Positions 24,852 to 34,147 of a stretch of 64,000 nucleotides of DNA are shown piece after piece. This DNA comes from Tropicimonas sp. IMCC34011 (GTDB lineage: Bacteria > Pseudomonadota > Alphaproteobacteria > Rhodobacterales > Rhodobacteraceae). The stretch lies in assembly GCF_003390865.1 (NCBI RefSeq), contig NZ_QMEJ01000001.1:62001-126000 (forward strand), written 5' to 3'. The notes beneath the pieces were generated by a model. It did not search any database, was not told where the DNA came from, and saw nothing but the letters and a program-made list of their open reading frames with translations. How positions within the stretch are numbered: position 1 is the stretch's first letter; each line of letters opens with the position of its first letter. A program made the translations under genes and the position numbers.

Positions 24852-25112
24852 GCGGGCGCGCCGCAAATAGACGTTGCCCGATTGCGGCCCCTCGACCCGT
24901 GCCTGAGGCTTGCCGGAATAACTGAGGAAGGCGACGGAGGTGCCTGCCTCGGCCGCAAGGACCACGAGGTCGGGCGGCATTGCCGTTTGCCCGTAGCAGA
25001 CGGTCTGGCCCGGAAGATGGGCGAGGGCCCTTGCTCGAGTGGCGCGGTCGATATCCACGGCGACGGTCTCGCCATCCTTGCAGACGCGCGCGCCTTCGGA
25101 TGTCACGTCGTA
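24852..25112 (-). pseudogene. cas1 remnant (type I-C-like N-terminal part)
   Basis: About 86 codons match residues 5-95 of type I-C Cas1. The run starts YDVTSEGARVCKDGETVAVD (compare NTLYVTTEGAYL-KEGETVVV), continues HLPGQTVCYGQTAMPPDL (compare HTL-GIVCFG with its fixed glycine), AAEAGTSVAFLSYSGKPQAR and ends VEGPQSGNVYLRRA (compare V-GP-SGNVLLRRAQ). The next codons (RRHLRDYP) do not continue the normal sequence and might instead resemble the Cas1 C-terminus after an internal deletion. The catalytic Glu/His/Asp domain of Cas1 is missing, so this cannot be active. No cas2, cas4 or CRISPR repeat was seen nearby. Confidence 0.7.
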
Positions 25113-25313
25113 TGACCATGCGCCTGAGCCCACGCGCGGCGTCGCGATCGGCCGAGAGCCGACCTCACCTGCTCGTCCGTCGCTGCGGTGCGACGTCCCC
25201 CGCTCCCCGCCTTCACACGTCTGCATCGCATCAGCCGAGCCAGCGGCGTCGGTTGTGCGGTAGACGTGCCGCCCGGCCCATGGGCGCGGGCGGTTTGGGA
25301 CGGCTTTGGCGGA

Positions 25314-25886
25314 TCAGGACGTCTCGTGCTCCATGCGCTTGGCGCAGCGCTGGACCCAGTCCTGGATCCTTGGATCATCGGGCATGAGGTCAGGGAACCA
25401 GGAGAAGGGGGAACTGCACAGCATATCCGCGGCGCTGAACGTGCTCCCGAGCAGCCACGGACCGGTCGCAAGGGCCTCTGCCAACGTGGCGATCATGGTG
25501 TCAAAGTCGCGCAGCGATGCCGTTATCGTGGGATGGCTCAGGCCGGCCCAATGCAGCACGAGCAAGGGTTCCATGATCCCCTGATAGTAGAATAGCCATG
25601 ACAGGTAGGCGCCCCGGCCCGCCTCGCCGGGCAGCGGGCCCAGTTTCGCGGTGGGATAGGCATCCGTCAGATACGCGATGATGGCACCGCGTTCGCGAAC
25701 GGTCTCCTCGCCGTCCACCAGGTACGGCACCTTCTTTTCCGGATGCGGATTGTCGGGATCCGGCGCGTCCGTCCCGTCCTGGCGGGGGATCGTGACCTCG
25801 CGGATCGTGATGTCGGCGTTCAGCATCCGGACCAGGGTCACGACCGTGTCGGAGCGGGATCGGGGGGAATGGTAGAGAATGGGCAT
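25314..25886 (-). CDS. Glutathione S-transferase family protein
   Basis: 190-residue GST. The N-terminal thioredoxin-like domain starts MPILYHSPRSRSDTVV (putative active-site Ser/Arg region) and contains the glutathione-binding KKVPYLVDGEETVRERGAIIAYL segment with the cis-proline. The C-terminal helical domain includes the N-capping Asp motif in STFSAADMLCSSP. ATG 25886 follows an AGGAG site; longer upstream codons overlap the divergent regulator's promoter. It is divergent from a WYL-type regulator 69 bases away, which probably controls it. Confidence 0.88.
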   Translation of the reverse strand: MPILYHSPRSRSDTVVTLVRMLNADITIREVTIPRQDGTDAPDPDNPHPEKKVPYLVDGEETVRERGAIIAYLTDAYPTAKLGPLPGEAGRGAYLSWLFYYQGIMEPLLVLHWAGLSHPTITASLRDFDTMIATLAEALATGPWLLGSTFSAADMLCSSPFSWFPDLMPDDPRIQDWVQRCAKRMEHETS

Positions 25887-25955
25887 CAAAGACTCCTTTC
25901 GATATCTGCAGGACCCGCTTACGCTGCCCCTACTGACAGAACGAGGCAGCAGGGT

Positions 25956-26639
25956 ATGTCCCGCCAGGACCGATTGATGCGCTTGCTGGACGTTCTCCGC
26001 CGCCTGCCTGCGCCGGTGACGGCCGAACGGCTTGCCGCCGCGACCGAGATCTCGCGACGCCAGCTTTACCGCGACATCGCTACGCTGCGGGCCGGAGGCG
26101 TGCTGATCGATGGCGCAGCCGGCTATGGCTACACACTGACGGAGGATCCGGCGTTGCCGCCGCAAAGCTTCTCGCGGATCGAGATCGAAGCGTTGATGCT
26201 GGGTATAGGGAGCCTCGACGCCCTCGGCGATGCCGATCTGGCCCGCGCCGGGCGCGATGCGATCGCCCGCATTATCGCGACGCTGCCGGACGGCCAGGCC
26301 CGCCAGGCCATGCACACGATCCTGCGGTCCTGGCGCCCGCCCGACGCGCGGGCCGACGTGAAAATCGACATGGATATGGTGAGGCGCGCCTGCTGGGACG
26401 AGACGAGCCTCTGGATCAGTTATCGCGACCTGAACGAGCGGCGGACCGAACGGGAGATCTGGCCGCTCGGATTGTCATACGGGCCGAACGCGCTGATCCT
26501 TCTGGGGCTCTGTCAACTGAGACAGGATTATCGGCTCTTCCATGTGGCCCAGATCGGCGAGGCGCGCCCTGGCGGCACCAGTTTCCGCCCGCGCCGGGTC
26601 GAGCTGCTGCGGGCCTACGTGGCACATCGGTCAGGGTAG
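25956..26639 (+). CDS. YafY-type HTH_11/WYL-domain transcriptional regulator (next to GST)
   Basis: 227-residue regulator. The N-terminal HTH_11 helix-turn-helix is clear (RLMRLLDVLRRLPAPVTAERLAAATEISRRQLYRDIATLRAGG, residues 5-48), followed by GYTLTEDPALPP. The C-terminal half is the WYL effector region, here with ISYRDLNERRTEREIWPLGL and YRLFHVAQI segments. ATG 25956 follows an AGGCAGCAGGG site. It is divergent from the GST gene and is 40 percent or so similar by eye to the regulator at 41049, which faces a VOC gene in the same arrangement. Confidence 0.87.
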   Translation: MSRQDRLMRLLDVLRRLPAPVTAERLAAATEISRRQLYRDIATLRAGGVLIDGAAGYGYTLTEDPALPPQSFSRIEIEALMLGIGSLDALGDADLARAGRDAIARIIATLPDGQARQAMHTILRSWRPPDARADVKIDMDMVRRACWDETSLWISYRDLNERRTEREIWPLGLSYGPNALILLGLCQLRQDYRLFHVAQIGEARPGGTSFRPRRVELLRAYVAHRSG

Positions 26640-26662
26640 CTGACTTACTTCGCGCAAGTCAG
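26640..26662. terminator. Possible stem-loop terminator after WYL regulator
   Basis: CTGACTT (26640-26646) and AAGTCAG (26656-26662) form a seven-base inverted repeat directly after the stop codon at 26639. No T-run follows, so its role as terminator is uncertain. Confidence 0.3.
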
Positions 26663-26827
26663 ACGGGCTCGATCTGAAAGCCACGCCTACTCCACGAGCA
26701 GCCTGTGGCTCCCGGCCCGGAGGTGACCTTCATAGCCCCCACCGTATCTGCGCTGCGGCGTACCGTAAGCGGACGTCTTCGGCTTCGCGCATCTGCCGGT
26801 GTCAGCTCAAAGCGGCATCGCTCGTTT

Positions 26828-27166
26828 TCATTCTAAGAGGGTGATTTCTTCCGTCACAAATTGCTCAAAGGACGTCGGGTCGACGAAGTTGGCGTGGTCG
26901 GGATCGACCTTGGTGCGGAAGCCGTCCGACTGAAACACCGTGATCATGTCGTGTTCCGTATCGAACCAGACCTCGACCATGGCGTCGAACCGCGGCTCCT
27001 CTGCGCCGGCCGTGGTAACCGCCGGATAGGATACGACGAGGCGGCGCATGAGTTTGGCCTCCGGAATGGACAGAAGGATGGGGGTGTGGACATCGCGCCG
27101 GTAGTCGCGGAACGCCTGCACGTCCATTCCGCGTCGACGCTTGAAAGTCATCACGAGCTTGATCAT
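26828..27166 (-). CDS. EthD-domain protein
   Basis: 112-residue ferredoxin-like protein of the EthD family. It begins MIKLVMTFKRRRGMDVQAFRDYRRDVHTP, the typical first strand and helix, and has the ending VTEEITLLE after a FVDPTSFEQF segment. EthD-like proteins act in degradation of ethers or other xenobiotics, or as small isomerase-type enzymes; the function here is not fixed. It is divergent from an AraC-type gene 115 bases away. ATG 27166 follows an AAGGAGAT site (27169-27176); the longer upstream frame is rejected. Confidence 0.82.
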   Translation of the reverse strand: MIKLVMTFKRRRGMDVQAFRDYRRDVHTPILLSIPEAKLMRRLVVSYPAVTTAGAEEPRFDAMVEVWFDTEHDMITVFQSDGFRTKVDPDHANFVDPTSFEQFVTEEITLLE

Positions 27167-27281
27167 CGAAATCTCCTTGGTGGCATTCGAGAGTGCTCGA
27201 TTGCCGTGATACGGAGATAGCCTCGGGCGATCGGACGCACTATGCGTGGACATCCCCATAACCTTGGCGATCGTCCCACTC

Positions 27282-28211
27282 ATGGCAGCCGACCCGTTCT
27301 CCGATGTCCTTTCGCTCATCAAGCCGCGCACATCGGTCGTCGGTGGGTTCGATTTCGGCGGAGAATGGGGGATCAGGTTCGGCGCACACAGCGGATTGAA
27401 ATGCTTCGCCCTCGTTTCAGGAGCTGCTTGGCTCGAGGTCGATGAGCAGACCGAGCCGATACAACTGTCGGCGGGCGATTGCGTCCTGCTGCCGAATGGG
27501 CGGGGCTTCACCATGTCGAGGGGATCGGCCGTCGATGCCATGCCGATCTCCTCACTCCCCGACGAGGACTGGAACGGCGGCATCGCCACAGTGAACGGGG
27601 GCGGCGACACGATGATGCTCGGCGGGCACTTCGACTTCACCGGCGCGCATCCGGAACTGCTGCTCGGCTCCATGCAGGCGATCGCTCCCCTTCGCGACGG
27701 CGATGACCGGGTCGGATTGATGTGGACACTGGATCGAATGCGACGCGAGCTCGTCGATGTCGGCCCGGGCGCGTCGCTCGTGGTCGGGCATCTGGCCCAT
27801 CTCATTCTCGTCCAGGCCCTCCGGCTCTACCTGTCGCATGAGCAAAACCGGGGCGTTGGCTGGCTCTTCGCCATAGGTGATGCGCGGATCGGACCGGCGA
27901 TCGCCGCGATGCACCGTGATCCGGGGGCGAAGTGGACCCTGCCTCAACTCGCCCAGATCGCAGGAATGTCCCGGTCGAGATTTGCGCAGCGCTTCCGCAC
28001 CGTCTGTGGCTCTGCGCCGATCGAATATCTGACGCAGTGGCGCATGATGCTGGCCTGCGACCGCCTGCTCAGCGGAGACGAGACGATCTCGCAAGTTGCG
28101 GTTTCTCTTGGATACGAGTCGGATGCCGCCTTCAGCACCGCCTTCCGACGGCTCGTCGGCAAGGCACCGAGAACGTATGTTCGGGACTGTCTTCAGCCGG
28201 CTCCGAACTGA
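27282..28211 (+). CDS. AraC-family transcriptional regulator with N-terminal cupin domain
   Basis: 309-residue AraC-family regulator (321 from GTG 27246). The first 170 residues form an AraC_binding/cupin_6-type domain (SGAAWLEVDEQTEPIQLSAGDCVLLPNGRGF). The C-terminal DNA-binding domain has the two helix-turn-helices: TLPQLAQIAGMSRSRFAQRFR, then ETISQVAVSLGYESDAAFSTAFRR with the usual GYESDAAF signature. The start is uncertain: ATG 27282 matches homologue length but lacks a good SD. It probably controls the divergent EthD-like gene. Confidence 0.86.
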   Translation: MAADPFSDVLSLIKPRTSVVGGFDFGGEWGIRFGAHSGLKCFALVSGAAWLEVDEQTEPIQLSAGDCVLLPNGRGFTMSRGSAVDAMPISSLPDEDWNGGIATVNGGGDTMMLGGHFDFTGAHPELLLGSMQAIAPLRDGDDRVGLMWTLDRMRRELVDVGPGASLVVGHLAHLILVQALRLYLSHEQNRGVGWLFAIGDARIGPAIAAMHRDPGAKWTLPQLAQIAGMSRSRFAQRFRTVCGSAPIEYLTQWRMMLACDRLLSGDETISQVAVSLGYESDAAFSTAFRRLVGKAPRTYVRDCLQPAPN

Positions 28212-28423
28212 CGCTGACTGGCCGAGCGGTGACGGTCGGACGCGGGCCTAAGCCGCCGTTCGGCGCCCTGCGCGACCCCGGCCGCTCCCGGCCCATTGCT
28301 GCCATTCGCCGCTCAGTTGATACCCCGTGCCGCCTCTCCAGACCGGACGTCCGTGCTCGGCGCGGCACAACCGATCAGGCGCAGTTTGCTCTATGTGGTT
28401 AGCGGCTATCGCGAGGCGCCCTA

Positions 28424-28900
28424 TTATTTTCGGAGCAATTCGTGCGAGGTGCAGGTGACGCTTTCGCTTTCCAGGGGCAGCTCCCTGAGTGTCTGCCAGC
28501 CGCTCGCGTCAAACCGCGGGAAAAAAGCGTCTGCATGTTCGACATCAAGATCAACTTCGGTGATCAACAACCGATCAGCGAGGCCTAGCATTTCGCTATA
28601 GATATGTTCACCCCCAATGCCATAGATCCTCATGTGACCTTGCGCGTATGCCAGCGCTGTGGCGTCCTCCACCGTGGGCACAACATGCTCTGTCAGACTG
28701 GAATCGCGCGACACCACGATGTTCAATCGGCCCTTCAACGGTTTGACCGGGAGGCTGTGCCAAGTGTTGCGGCCCATGATGACAGCACCACCCAATGTCT
28801 CGCGTTGGAAAAGCTTCAAGTCGGATGGTATATGCCATGGGATCTGGTTGTCCCGTCCGATCGCGCCGTTCCGGGCCCGAGCAACGATCAGGGTGATCAT
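28424..28900 (-). CDS. folA: Dihydrofolate reductase
   Basis: 158-residue DHFR producing tetrahydrofolate. Diagnostic residues: the N-terminal [21 protein letters not shown] stretch with catalytic Asp and Trp, [12 protein letters not shown] (NADPH binding), and [12 protein letters not shown] near residue 95. Its start overlaps the thyA stop by four bases, so dTMP synthase and DHFR are translationally coupled; DHFR regenerates the folate oxidised by ThyA. The pair looks somewhat A/T-richer than its surroundings by eye. Confidence 0.93.
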   Translation of the reverse strand: MITLIVARARNGAIGRDNQIPWHIPSDLKLFQRETLGGAVIMGRNTWHSLPVKPLKGRLNIVVSRDSSLTEHVVPTVEDATALAYAQGHMRIYGIGGEHIYSEMLGLADRLLITEVDLDVEHADAFFPRFDASGWQTLRELPLESESVTCTSHELLRK

Positions 28901-29712
28901 ACCGCCACCGGCGCCTTGATCGCGGCCGCTGGATCGTAGCCCTCGAACTCGAAGTCATCGTATTGGAAATCGAAGATTGATGTGACCTGCCGTGTGATCC
29001 GAAGGTTCGGAAGGGGTCGAGGGTCGCGCGAAAGTTGGGTTTCGACCTGATCCAGATGGTTCAGATAGATGTGCGCATCGCCGATCGTGTGGATAAAATC
29101 TCCCGGGACATAGCCCGTAACATGGGCAAGCATATGGGTGAGCAGCGCGTATGAGGCGATGTTGAAGGGTACCCCCAGGAACATGTCGGCCGAGCGCTGG
29201 TAAAGTTGGAGATGCAGCTTTCCGTCAAGCACGCGGACCTGCCAAAGCGTGTGGCAGGGCGGCAGGGCCATTCGGTCAGTGTCCCCCGGATTCCAGGCGG
29301 AGACGATCAGCCTGCGCGAGTCCGGGGTTCGTAAGATGTCCTCGATAAGGGCGGATATCTGGTCGAGGCTTCCCACCACCACGCGCCCATCTTCCTCGCG
29401 GACGATTGGAAAACGACGCCACTGGTGTCCATAGACCGGACCGAGCTCACCGTCGGCATCGGCCCATTCGTCCCAGATCGATACGCCTTTTTTCTGCAAT
29501 GAGCTAACATTGGTGTCTCCCGACAGGAACCAGAGAAGCTCATGCACGATGGAGCGTAGGTGGAGTTTCTTCGTTGTGACGAGAGGGAAGCCGTCAGCAA
29601 GCGCGTAGCGACACTGCATCCCGAAGTGAGAGATGGTTCCTGTTCCAGTGCGATCCGAGGAGCGGACCCCCAGATCCTTTACCGCCCCAAGCGCGGTTAG
29701 ATAGGTATGCAT
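28897..29712 (-). CDS. thyA: Thymidylate synthase
   Basis: 271-residue ThyA converting dUMP to dTMP. Catalytic cysteine is in the [13 protein letters not shown] motif (about residue 150). Substrate loop residues are [19 protein letters not shown] near the N-terminus, with [12 protein letters not shown] and [14 protein letters not shown] (conserved Tyr and His) later. The C-terminus ends IKAPVAV, as in other ThyA proteins. It is the upstream gene of a two-gene operon with folA. The neighbouring regions both lack conserved core genes, so the pair may have moved as a unit. Confidence 0.94.
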   Translation of the reverse strand: MHTYLTALGAVKDLGVRSSDRTGTGTISHFGMQCRYALADGFPLVTTKKLHLRSIVHELLWFLSGDTNVSSLQKKGVSIWDEWADADGELGPVYGHQWRRFPIVREEDGRVVVGSLDQISALIEDILRTPDSRRLIVSAWNPGDTDRMALPPCHTLWQVRVLDGKLHLQLYQRSADMFLGVPFNIASYALLTHMLAHVTGYVPGDFIHTIGDAHIYLNHLDQVETQLSRDPRPLPNLRITRQVTSIFDFQYDDFEFEGYDPAAAIKAPVAV

Positions 29713-30197
29713 TGCCTGCCTCTTGGCTTGGTCGCTTCGCCTAGACTTACGGCCTTTTAGAAGCTCGCCTCGGCTGCCCGACTATCTACGGTTTTTGCTC
29801 GACGAGTGTAGCCGGCGCGCGGCATCAATAGGCCCGCTGCGTCGATCTCATGGCCCGAACGACGGGCAGGCTACAGGATGGCCTTCTACCCGCGCGCTCG
29901 GCCCTGAGCCGACCTTCGTGCCAGGCGCGGCGGATAGCCCGTGTCAGCCCGAAGCGGACATGATCGGGTTGGCGGTCGCGTTGCAACGGCTCCAACAAAC
30001 GGGGCGGGTTCCGGACCTTCGTCACGACGGCGAGATAGTTTAGCCAAATCTGCGAAAGCGGACGTCATTGGCGCCTTCGAGTCCATTGGCAAACTGCGGT
30101 GGCGCATGACCGCTCGGAGCAAAATGTATCCGTGGAAACAAGCGTATGTCGAGCAGTTGTAGGACAAATCCCGTCGGGAGCTGCCATGCTCTCTAGT
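29713..30197. other. Gene-poor region upstream of thyA
   Basis: About 485 bases without a convincing gene. Frames present are short and lack recognisable motifs. The octamer AAGCGGAC (reverse GTCCGCTT) occurs twice, at 29952-29959 and 30056-30063, and also in other intergenic gaps of this window; see findings. The right part must contain nothing for kdpE, whose stop lies at 30198. Confidence 0.45.
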
Positions 30198-30884
30198 TCA
30201 GATCACAGCCTCCTCGAACCGATACCCGACCCCTGGCTCATTCAACAGCCATCGTGGTCTGGCGGGATCATCCTCGATTTTCTTTCGCAGTGCGCGGACC
30301 GTTACTCGCAGATATTCGATGCTCCCGGTGTGAGCGGGTCCCCAGATCTCGCGCAGTAGATACGTGTGGGTCAGGACCTTACCGGAGTGACCTGCGAGTT
30401 CGGCCAGAAGCGCGAACTCTTTCGGCGTCAGTTTTACGGGCGTGCCGGACTTCAGAACCGCGTGGCCATCAAGGTCGATTTCGACCGGGCCAACCGTGAG
30501 CCGCCGCCTTCGTCCGTGTCCTTTGTCGGAACGGCGAAGGCAACTTCTTATCCGCGCCAGCAGCTCATCGCTGTCGAACGGCTTCGTGACGTAGTCGTCG
30601 GCACCCAGATCCAGCGCAGCAACCTTTTCAGCCGCCGCCTCGCGCGCGGTCAGCACGATAACGGGCACGTCGCGGGAAACGAGGGACGGTATCAGTTCCA
30701 GCCCGTCCCGGTCTGGTAGCCCCAGATCGAGAAGAACGAGCCGTGGGCTCGCGCGCTCAATCGCCGAAATCGCCCCCGCGGCGTTGGCCGCCTCGACCAC
30801 CGAATAGCCTCCACGCTCTGCAGAGACCCGGAGTAGTCGACGGATTGCCAACTCGTCATCGACGATCAGGATGTGATCGGTCAC
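30198..30884 (-). CDS. kdpE: KdpE response regulator
   Basis: 228-residue OmpR-type response regulator. The receiver domain begins ILIVDDELAIRRLLR (acidic pair), has the phosphorylated Asp in LVLLDLGLPDRDGLE, and conserved Thr/Lys in VLTAREA and DDYVTKPFD. The DNA-binding wing ends RYRFEEAV-like. It forms a two-component system with KdpD, whose gene overlaps it by four bases, and should activate the kdp structural genes under potassium limitation or osmotic stress. Confidence 0.93.
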   Translation of the reverse strand: MTDHILIVDDELAIRRLLRVSAERGGYSVVEAANAAGAISAIERASPRLVLLDLGLPDRDGLELIPSLVSRDVPVIVLTAREAAAEKVAALDLGADDYVTKPFDSDELLARIRSCLRRSDKGHGRRRRLTVGPVEIDLDGHAVLKSGTPVKLTPKEFALLAELAGHSGKVLTHTYLLREIWGPAHTGSIEYLRVTVRALRKKIEDDPARPRWLLNEPGVGYRFEEAVI

Positions 30885-33535
30885 GCAATGTCCTCCAAGT
30901 CAATATTGATGACTGCATTTTTCGGAATGCGAATCGAGAATCGTGATCCGCCCCGTTGTCGACGGCTCGCCTCGACCCCAAAGCCCATCGCATCGGCGAA
31001 GCCCTTCACGATTGCCAGCCCGAGCCCCGAACCGCCGGTGCGATCGGACGTCTCGCCGCGCGCGAAACGGTCGAAGATGCGGAGTTCAGCTCCGTTCGGG
31101 ATGCCGGGGCCGCGATCGAGAACGTCGATGACCGGGCCGCGCCGCCCCATTCGCGCAATGACATGGACGGGAGTGTTGTCGGGCGAATACTTCAAGGCGT
31201 TGTCGATCAGGTTCAGAAGTGCATGGTGCAGAAGGACCCCGTCGGCGCGCACGAACGGCACGTCTGGATCAATGGTCGTTTCGATCTCGCGGTGCGCGTA
31301 GGACTTGGGCAGATCCGCCAGAGCCGAACTGACGACGTCGGTCAGGTCCGTCGCGGTGAAATCCGGCGTGACCGCGCCTTCCTCGATGCGGGTGAGCTCA
31401 AGGAGATCCGACAGGAAGCGGCCTAACCGCCGGGCTTCGGTGCGGACCGTCTCGACAAGATCGGCGTCCTCGCCGGACGGTCGCATCGCTTCGGCGGCCG
31501 CTGTCACGGCAGTCAAAGGGGTGCGCAGATCGTGACTAAGCGAGGCGAGGAGCGTGGCCCGCAGCGTATCTCGCTGACGCACGACTTCGACCTCGCGCAT
31601 GTCGAGTTCCAGCTTGAGTCGCTCGTGGGCAAGCGCGGCCTGGTCGATCAGACTCTCGGCCAGCGCGGCGCGTTCTGCGGGGATGGGCGCGCGGCCCGGC
31701 GGTCCGCGCAGGCCGAGGACCGCCAAGACACCGAGCGAGGTCTTCAGTGGGCGGAATTGCCATGCGCTTGCGGTCAGAGTGTCGGTTCCGTTTCCCGCCG
31801 GCTCGCCATGTTCCAGCGCCCAGCTCGCGGCGGCATGATCGACGGATGTGAGATTTGGCTCGGCCTGCCCCGAGGCCGTGATGCGCGCACCCTCCTTCGA
31901 TGCATGCAGCACGATGGTTTGCACGGCGAGCAGCGCGCGCACCTCGTCGCAGACGATCTGTGCCGTCTCGGTTGGCTCGTTCACCGCGCCGAGACGTGTC
32001 GCGAAGCGCGCGAGCGCCGCGTTCTCGCGCGCGCTGCGCATCGCCAACGCCGCTGCGGCGCGCGCGCGGGCTGCAAGCTGCCCGGTCAGGAGCGCCACGA
32101 GCACCAGGAGGATTGCCGTGATGACGTTTGCGGGCGAATAGATGATGAAGGTGTAGATCGGTGGCAGGAAGAAGAAGTTATAGGCGATCCCGGCTGCGAG
32201 CGCTGCGACCAGCCCCGCGCGGAACCCATACAGGCTCGCGCTGGCAATGACGGGTACAAGGTAGAGCAGGTCGACAGGTCCCCGGCCAAGCCAGGGCTGG
32301 GCGCCATACGCGAGCGCGGTAAGCGCCCCGACGAGGACAAGCGCGATAAAGTCGCCGCGCCACGAGCCACGCAGGATACGGGACGCCCAAGTGCCCTTAG
32401 ACCGCTCTTCTTCGAGCGGAATGACATGGACGGCGACCCCCTTGGTATTGTCGAGAAGATCGCGCAGCACCCGATCGCGACGCCTGACCCAACGTGAACG
32501 ATCCCGCGATTTGCCGATGACCAGCTGAGTTGCGCGTGTTTCGCGGCATTGCGACAGGATCGCCTCTGGCACCGAGGTCGCAGGAACCGAGACGAGCGTT
32601 GCACCGAAGGTGCCGGCAAGCGACAGAGTGCGCGCCAAGGTCGTGCGATTTTCATCGGAATACCGGGCCGCACTCGGGGTCTCGACGTAAAGGGCTGTCA
32701 TCGGCGCCTTGAGGGCGTCGGCAAGGCGCTTCGCCGCGCGAAGGATGCGTTCGCTGCCGGGTTCCTCGGACACGGCGACCAGAACGCGCTGTCCGCCGGC
32801 ATATCTGCCATCCTTGCCGGTCAGGCTCTGATGCTCCTGCATCCGGGCGTCGACATAATTTGCAGCGTGGCGCAGAGCCAGCTCTCTGAGGGCAAGCAGG
32901 TTGCCGGTCGAAAAGAAATGGTCGAGCGCCTGGCGCGCCTGTTCGGGCACGTAGATCTTGCCCGCCTCGAGACGGGCGATGAGGTCTTCGGGCGGCAGGT
33001 CGATCAGTTCGATCTTGGCATTCTCGAAGACCTTGTCCGGCACTGTCTCGCGGACGCGCACATGCGTGAAGGAGCCGACAATGTCGTTCAGGCTTTCGAC
33101 ATGCTGGATGTTGACCGTGGTCATCACGTCGATGCCGGCGTCGAGGAGTTCCGCGATGTCCTGCCAGCGTTTCGGGTGGCGGGTTCCGGGCGCATTGGTG
33201 TGGGCCAGCTCGTCCACCAGCGCAATGTCCGGCCTGCGCTCCAAAAGCGCGTCGAGGTCCATCTCGGCAAGCAGCTGGCCGCGGTAATCGACTGTGCGGC
33301 GCGGGATGACAGGCAGGTCGGCAACCATCGCCTCGGTCTCGGCACGGCCGTGCGTCTCGACGATGCCGATCGCCACGTCGGCGCCCGCCTCGCGCTTCTC
33401 TGTTCCCTCGAGAAGCATCTCGTAGGTTTTCCCGACGCCGGGCGCGGCGCCGAGAAAGATTTTCAGACTGCCGCGCCCCTCGCGCTCGGCTTCGCGCAGA
33501 AGGGCATCGGGCGAGGGGCGGGCATCTACGGGCAT
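30881..33535 (-). CDS. kdpD: KdpD sensor histidine kinase
   Basis: 884-residue sensor kinase. The N-terminal KdpD domain has Walker A GAAPGVGKTYEML and the DELAHTNAPGTRHPKRW segment, followed by a universal-stress-protein-like part, four transmembrane helices (about residues 400-500), a GAF-like region and the transmitter with H-box SLSHDLRTPLTAV (His about 670), NALKYSP (N-box) and DRGPGIPN (G1). All elements are intact. The gene overlaps kdpE by four bases and follows kdpC by nine. It senses K+ and turgor, and may respond to c-di-AMP in other phyla; no evidence here. Confidence 0.94.
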   Translation of the reverse strand: MPVDARPSPDALLREAEREGRGSLKIFLGAAPGVGKTYEMLLEGTEKREAGADVAIGIVETHGRAETEAMVADLPVIPRRTVDYRGQLLAEMDLDALLERRPDIALVDELAHTNAPGTRHPKRWQDIAELLDAGIDVMTTVNIQHVESLNDIVGSFTHVRVRETVPDKVFENAKIELIDLPPEDLIARLEAGKIYVPEQARQALDHFFSTGNLLALRELALRHAANYVDARMQEHQSLTGKDGRYAGGQRVLVAVSEEPGSERILRAAKRLADALKAPMTALYVETPSAARYSDENRTTLARTLSLAGTFGATLVSVPATSVPEAILSQCRETRATQLVIGKSRDRSRWVRRRDRVLRDLLDNTKGVAVHVIPLEEERSKGTWASRILRGSWRGDFIALVLVGALTALAYGAQPWLGRGPVDLLYLVPVIASASLYGFRAGLVAALAAGIAYNFFFLPPIYTFIIYSPANVITAILLVLVALLTGQLAARARAAAALAMRSARENAALARFATRLGAVNEPTETAQIVCDEVRALLAVQTIVLHASKEGARITASGQAEPNLTSVDHAAASWALEHGEPAGNGTDTLTASAWQFRPLKTSLGVLAVLGLRGPPGRAPIPAERAALAESLIDQAALAHERLKLELDMREVEVVRQRDTLRATLLASLSHDLRTPLTAVTAAAEAMRPSGEDADLVETVRTEARRLGRFLSDLLELTRIEEGAVTPDFTATDLTDVVSSALADLPKSYAHREIETTIDPDVPFVRADGVLLHHALLNLIDNALKYSPDNTPVHVIARMGRRGPVIDVLDRGPGIPNGAELRIFDRFARGETSDRTGGSGLGLAIVKGFADAMGFGVEASRRQRGGSRFSIRIPKNAVINIDLEDIA

Positions 33536-33544
33536 GGTGCGATC

Positions 33545-34123
33545 CTATTGGCTCGCGGCAGGCGCTGCCAGATCGGCGTCGAGCGCGAGGTTGAGGTCCA
33601 GCACGTTCACGATACGGCCTGCCGTGAACGGCCCACCCGGTTTCACGGCGCGCCCCTCGATCCTCCGCTCGATCTCCGAGACATCGACACCGCGCGCCTC
33701 TGCCACGCGGGGCGCCTGAAAGAGCGCGCCCTCGAGCGAGATATGCGGATCGAGCCCGGCGCCGGAGGCCGTTACGAGATCGGCCGGGATCGGGGCATCC
33801 GCGCTCGCGCCGCCATGGGCCGAGATCAGCTCTTCAGCTCGAGCGGTGATCTCGGGATTGGCGGGCGAGAGGTTGGAGCCCCCAGCGCCGCCCGCGTCGT
33901 AATCGACCGCCGAGGGCCGGGACCAGAAGTATTCGGGCGAGCTGAACGCCTGCGCGACAAGTCGGCTCCCTACAACGGTGCCCTCGTCGTTCGTAATGAG
34001 GGACCCGTTTGCACTAATCGGAGTGAGCGCCTGGGCAAAGCCCAGGATCACCGCGGTGTAGCCGGCGACGCAGATCGCCATGGTCGCAAGCGCGACACGA
34101 AGGGAAGACAGAAGGTCGGACAT
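33545..34123 (-). CDS. kdpC: Potassium-transporting ATPase subunit KdpC
   Basis: 192-residue KdpC. An N-terminal transmembrane helix (ATMAICVAGYTAVILGFAQAL) is followed by a periplasmic-side domain containing GSRLVAQAFSSPEYFWSRPSA and SGAGLDPHISLEGALFQAPRVA, both diagnostic. KdpC assists ATP binding and stabilises the KdpFABC complex. It lies 24 bases downstream of kdpA. Confidence 0.94.
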   Translation of the reverse strand: MSDLLSSLRVALATMAICVAGYTAVILGFAQALTPISANGSLITNDEGTVVGSRLVAQAFSSPEYFWSRPSAVDYDAGGAGGSNLSPANPEITARAEELISAHGGASADAPIPADLVTASGAGLDPHISLEGALFQAPRVAEARGVDVSEIERRIEGRAVKPGGPFTAGRIVNVLDLNLALDADLAAPAASQ

Positions 34124-34147
34124 GTAACTTGCTCCAGTTCGGTTCGC

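Larger units (their letters stand above)
24451..25313. other. Region without intact genes between amino-acid ABC operon and GST
   Basis: About 860 bases. It contains the promoter region of the ABC operon at its left end and the cas1 remnant in the middle. The other long frames here do not resemble proteins I recognise. The flanks of the remnant were read for CRISPR-type direct repeats and for Cas2/Cas4 motifs; none was found. Confidence 0.5.

Noticed and set aside
24451-25313. Possible CRISPR array near the cas1 remnant
   Set aside because: No direct repeats of 28-37 bases with regular spacing were seen on reading the region.
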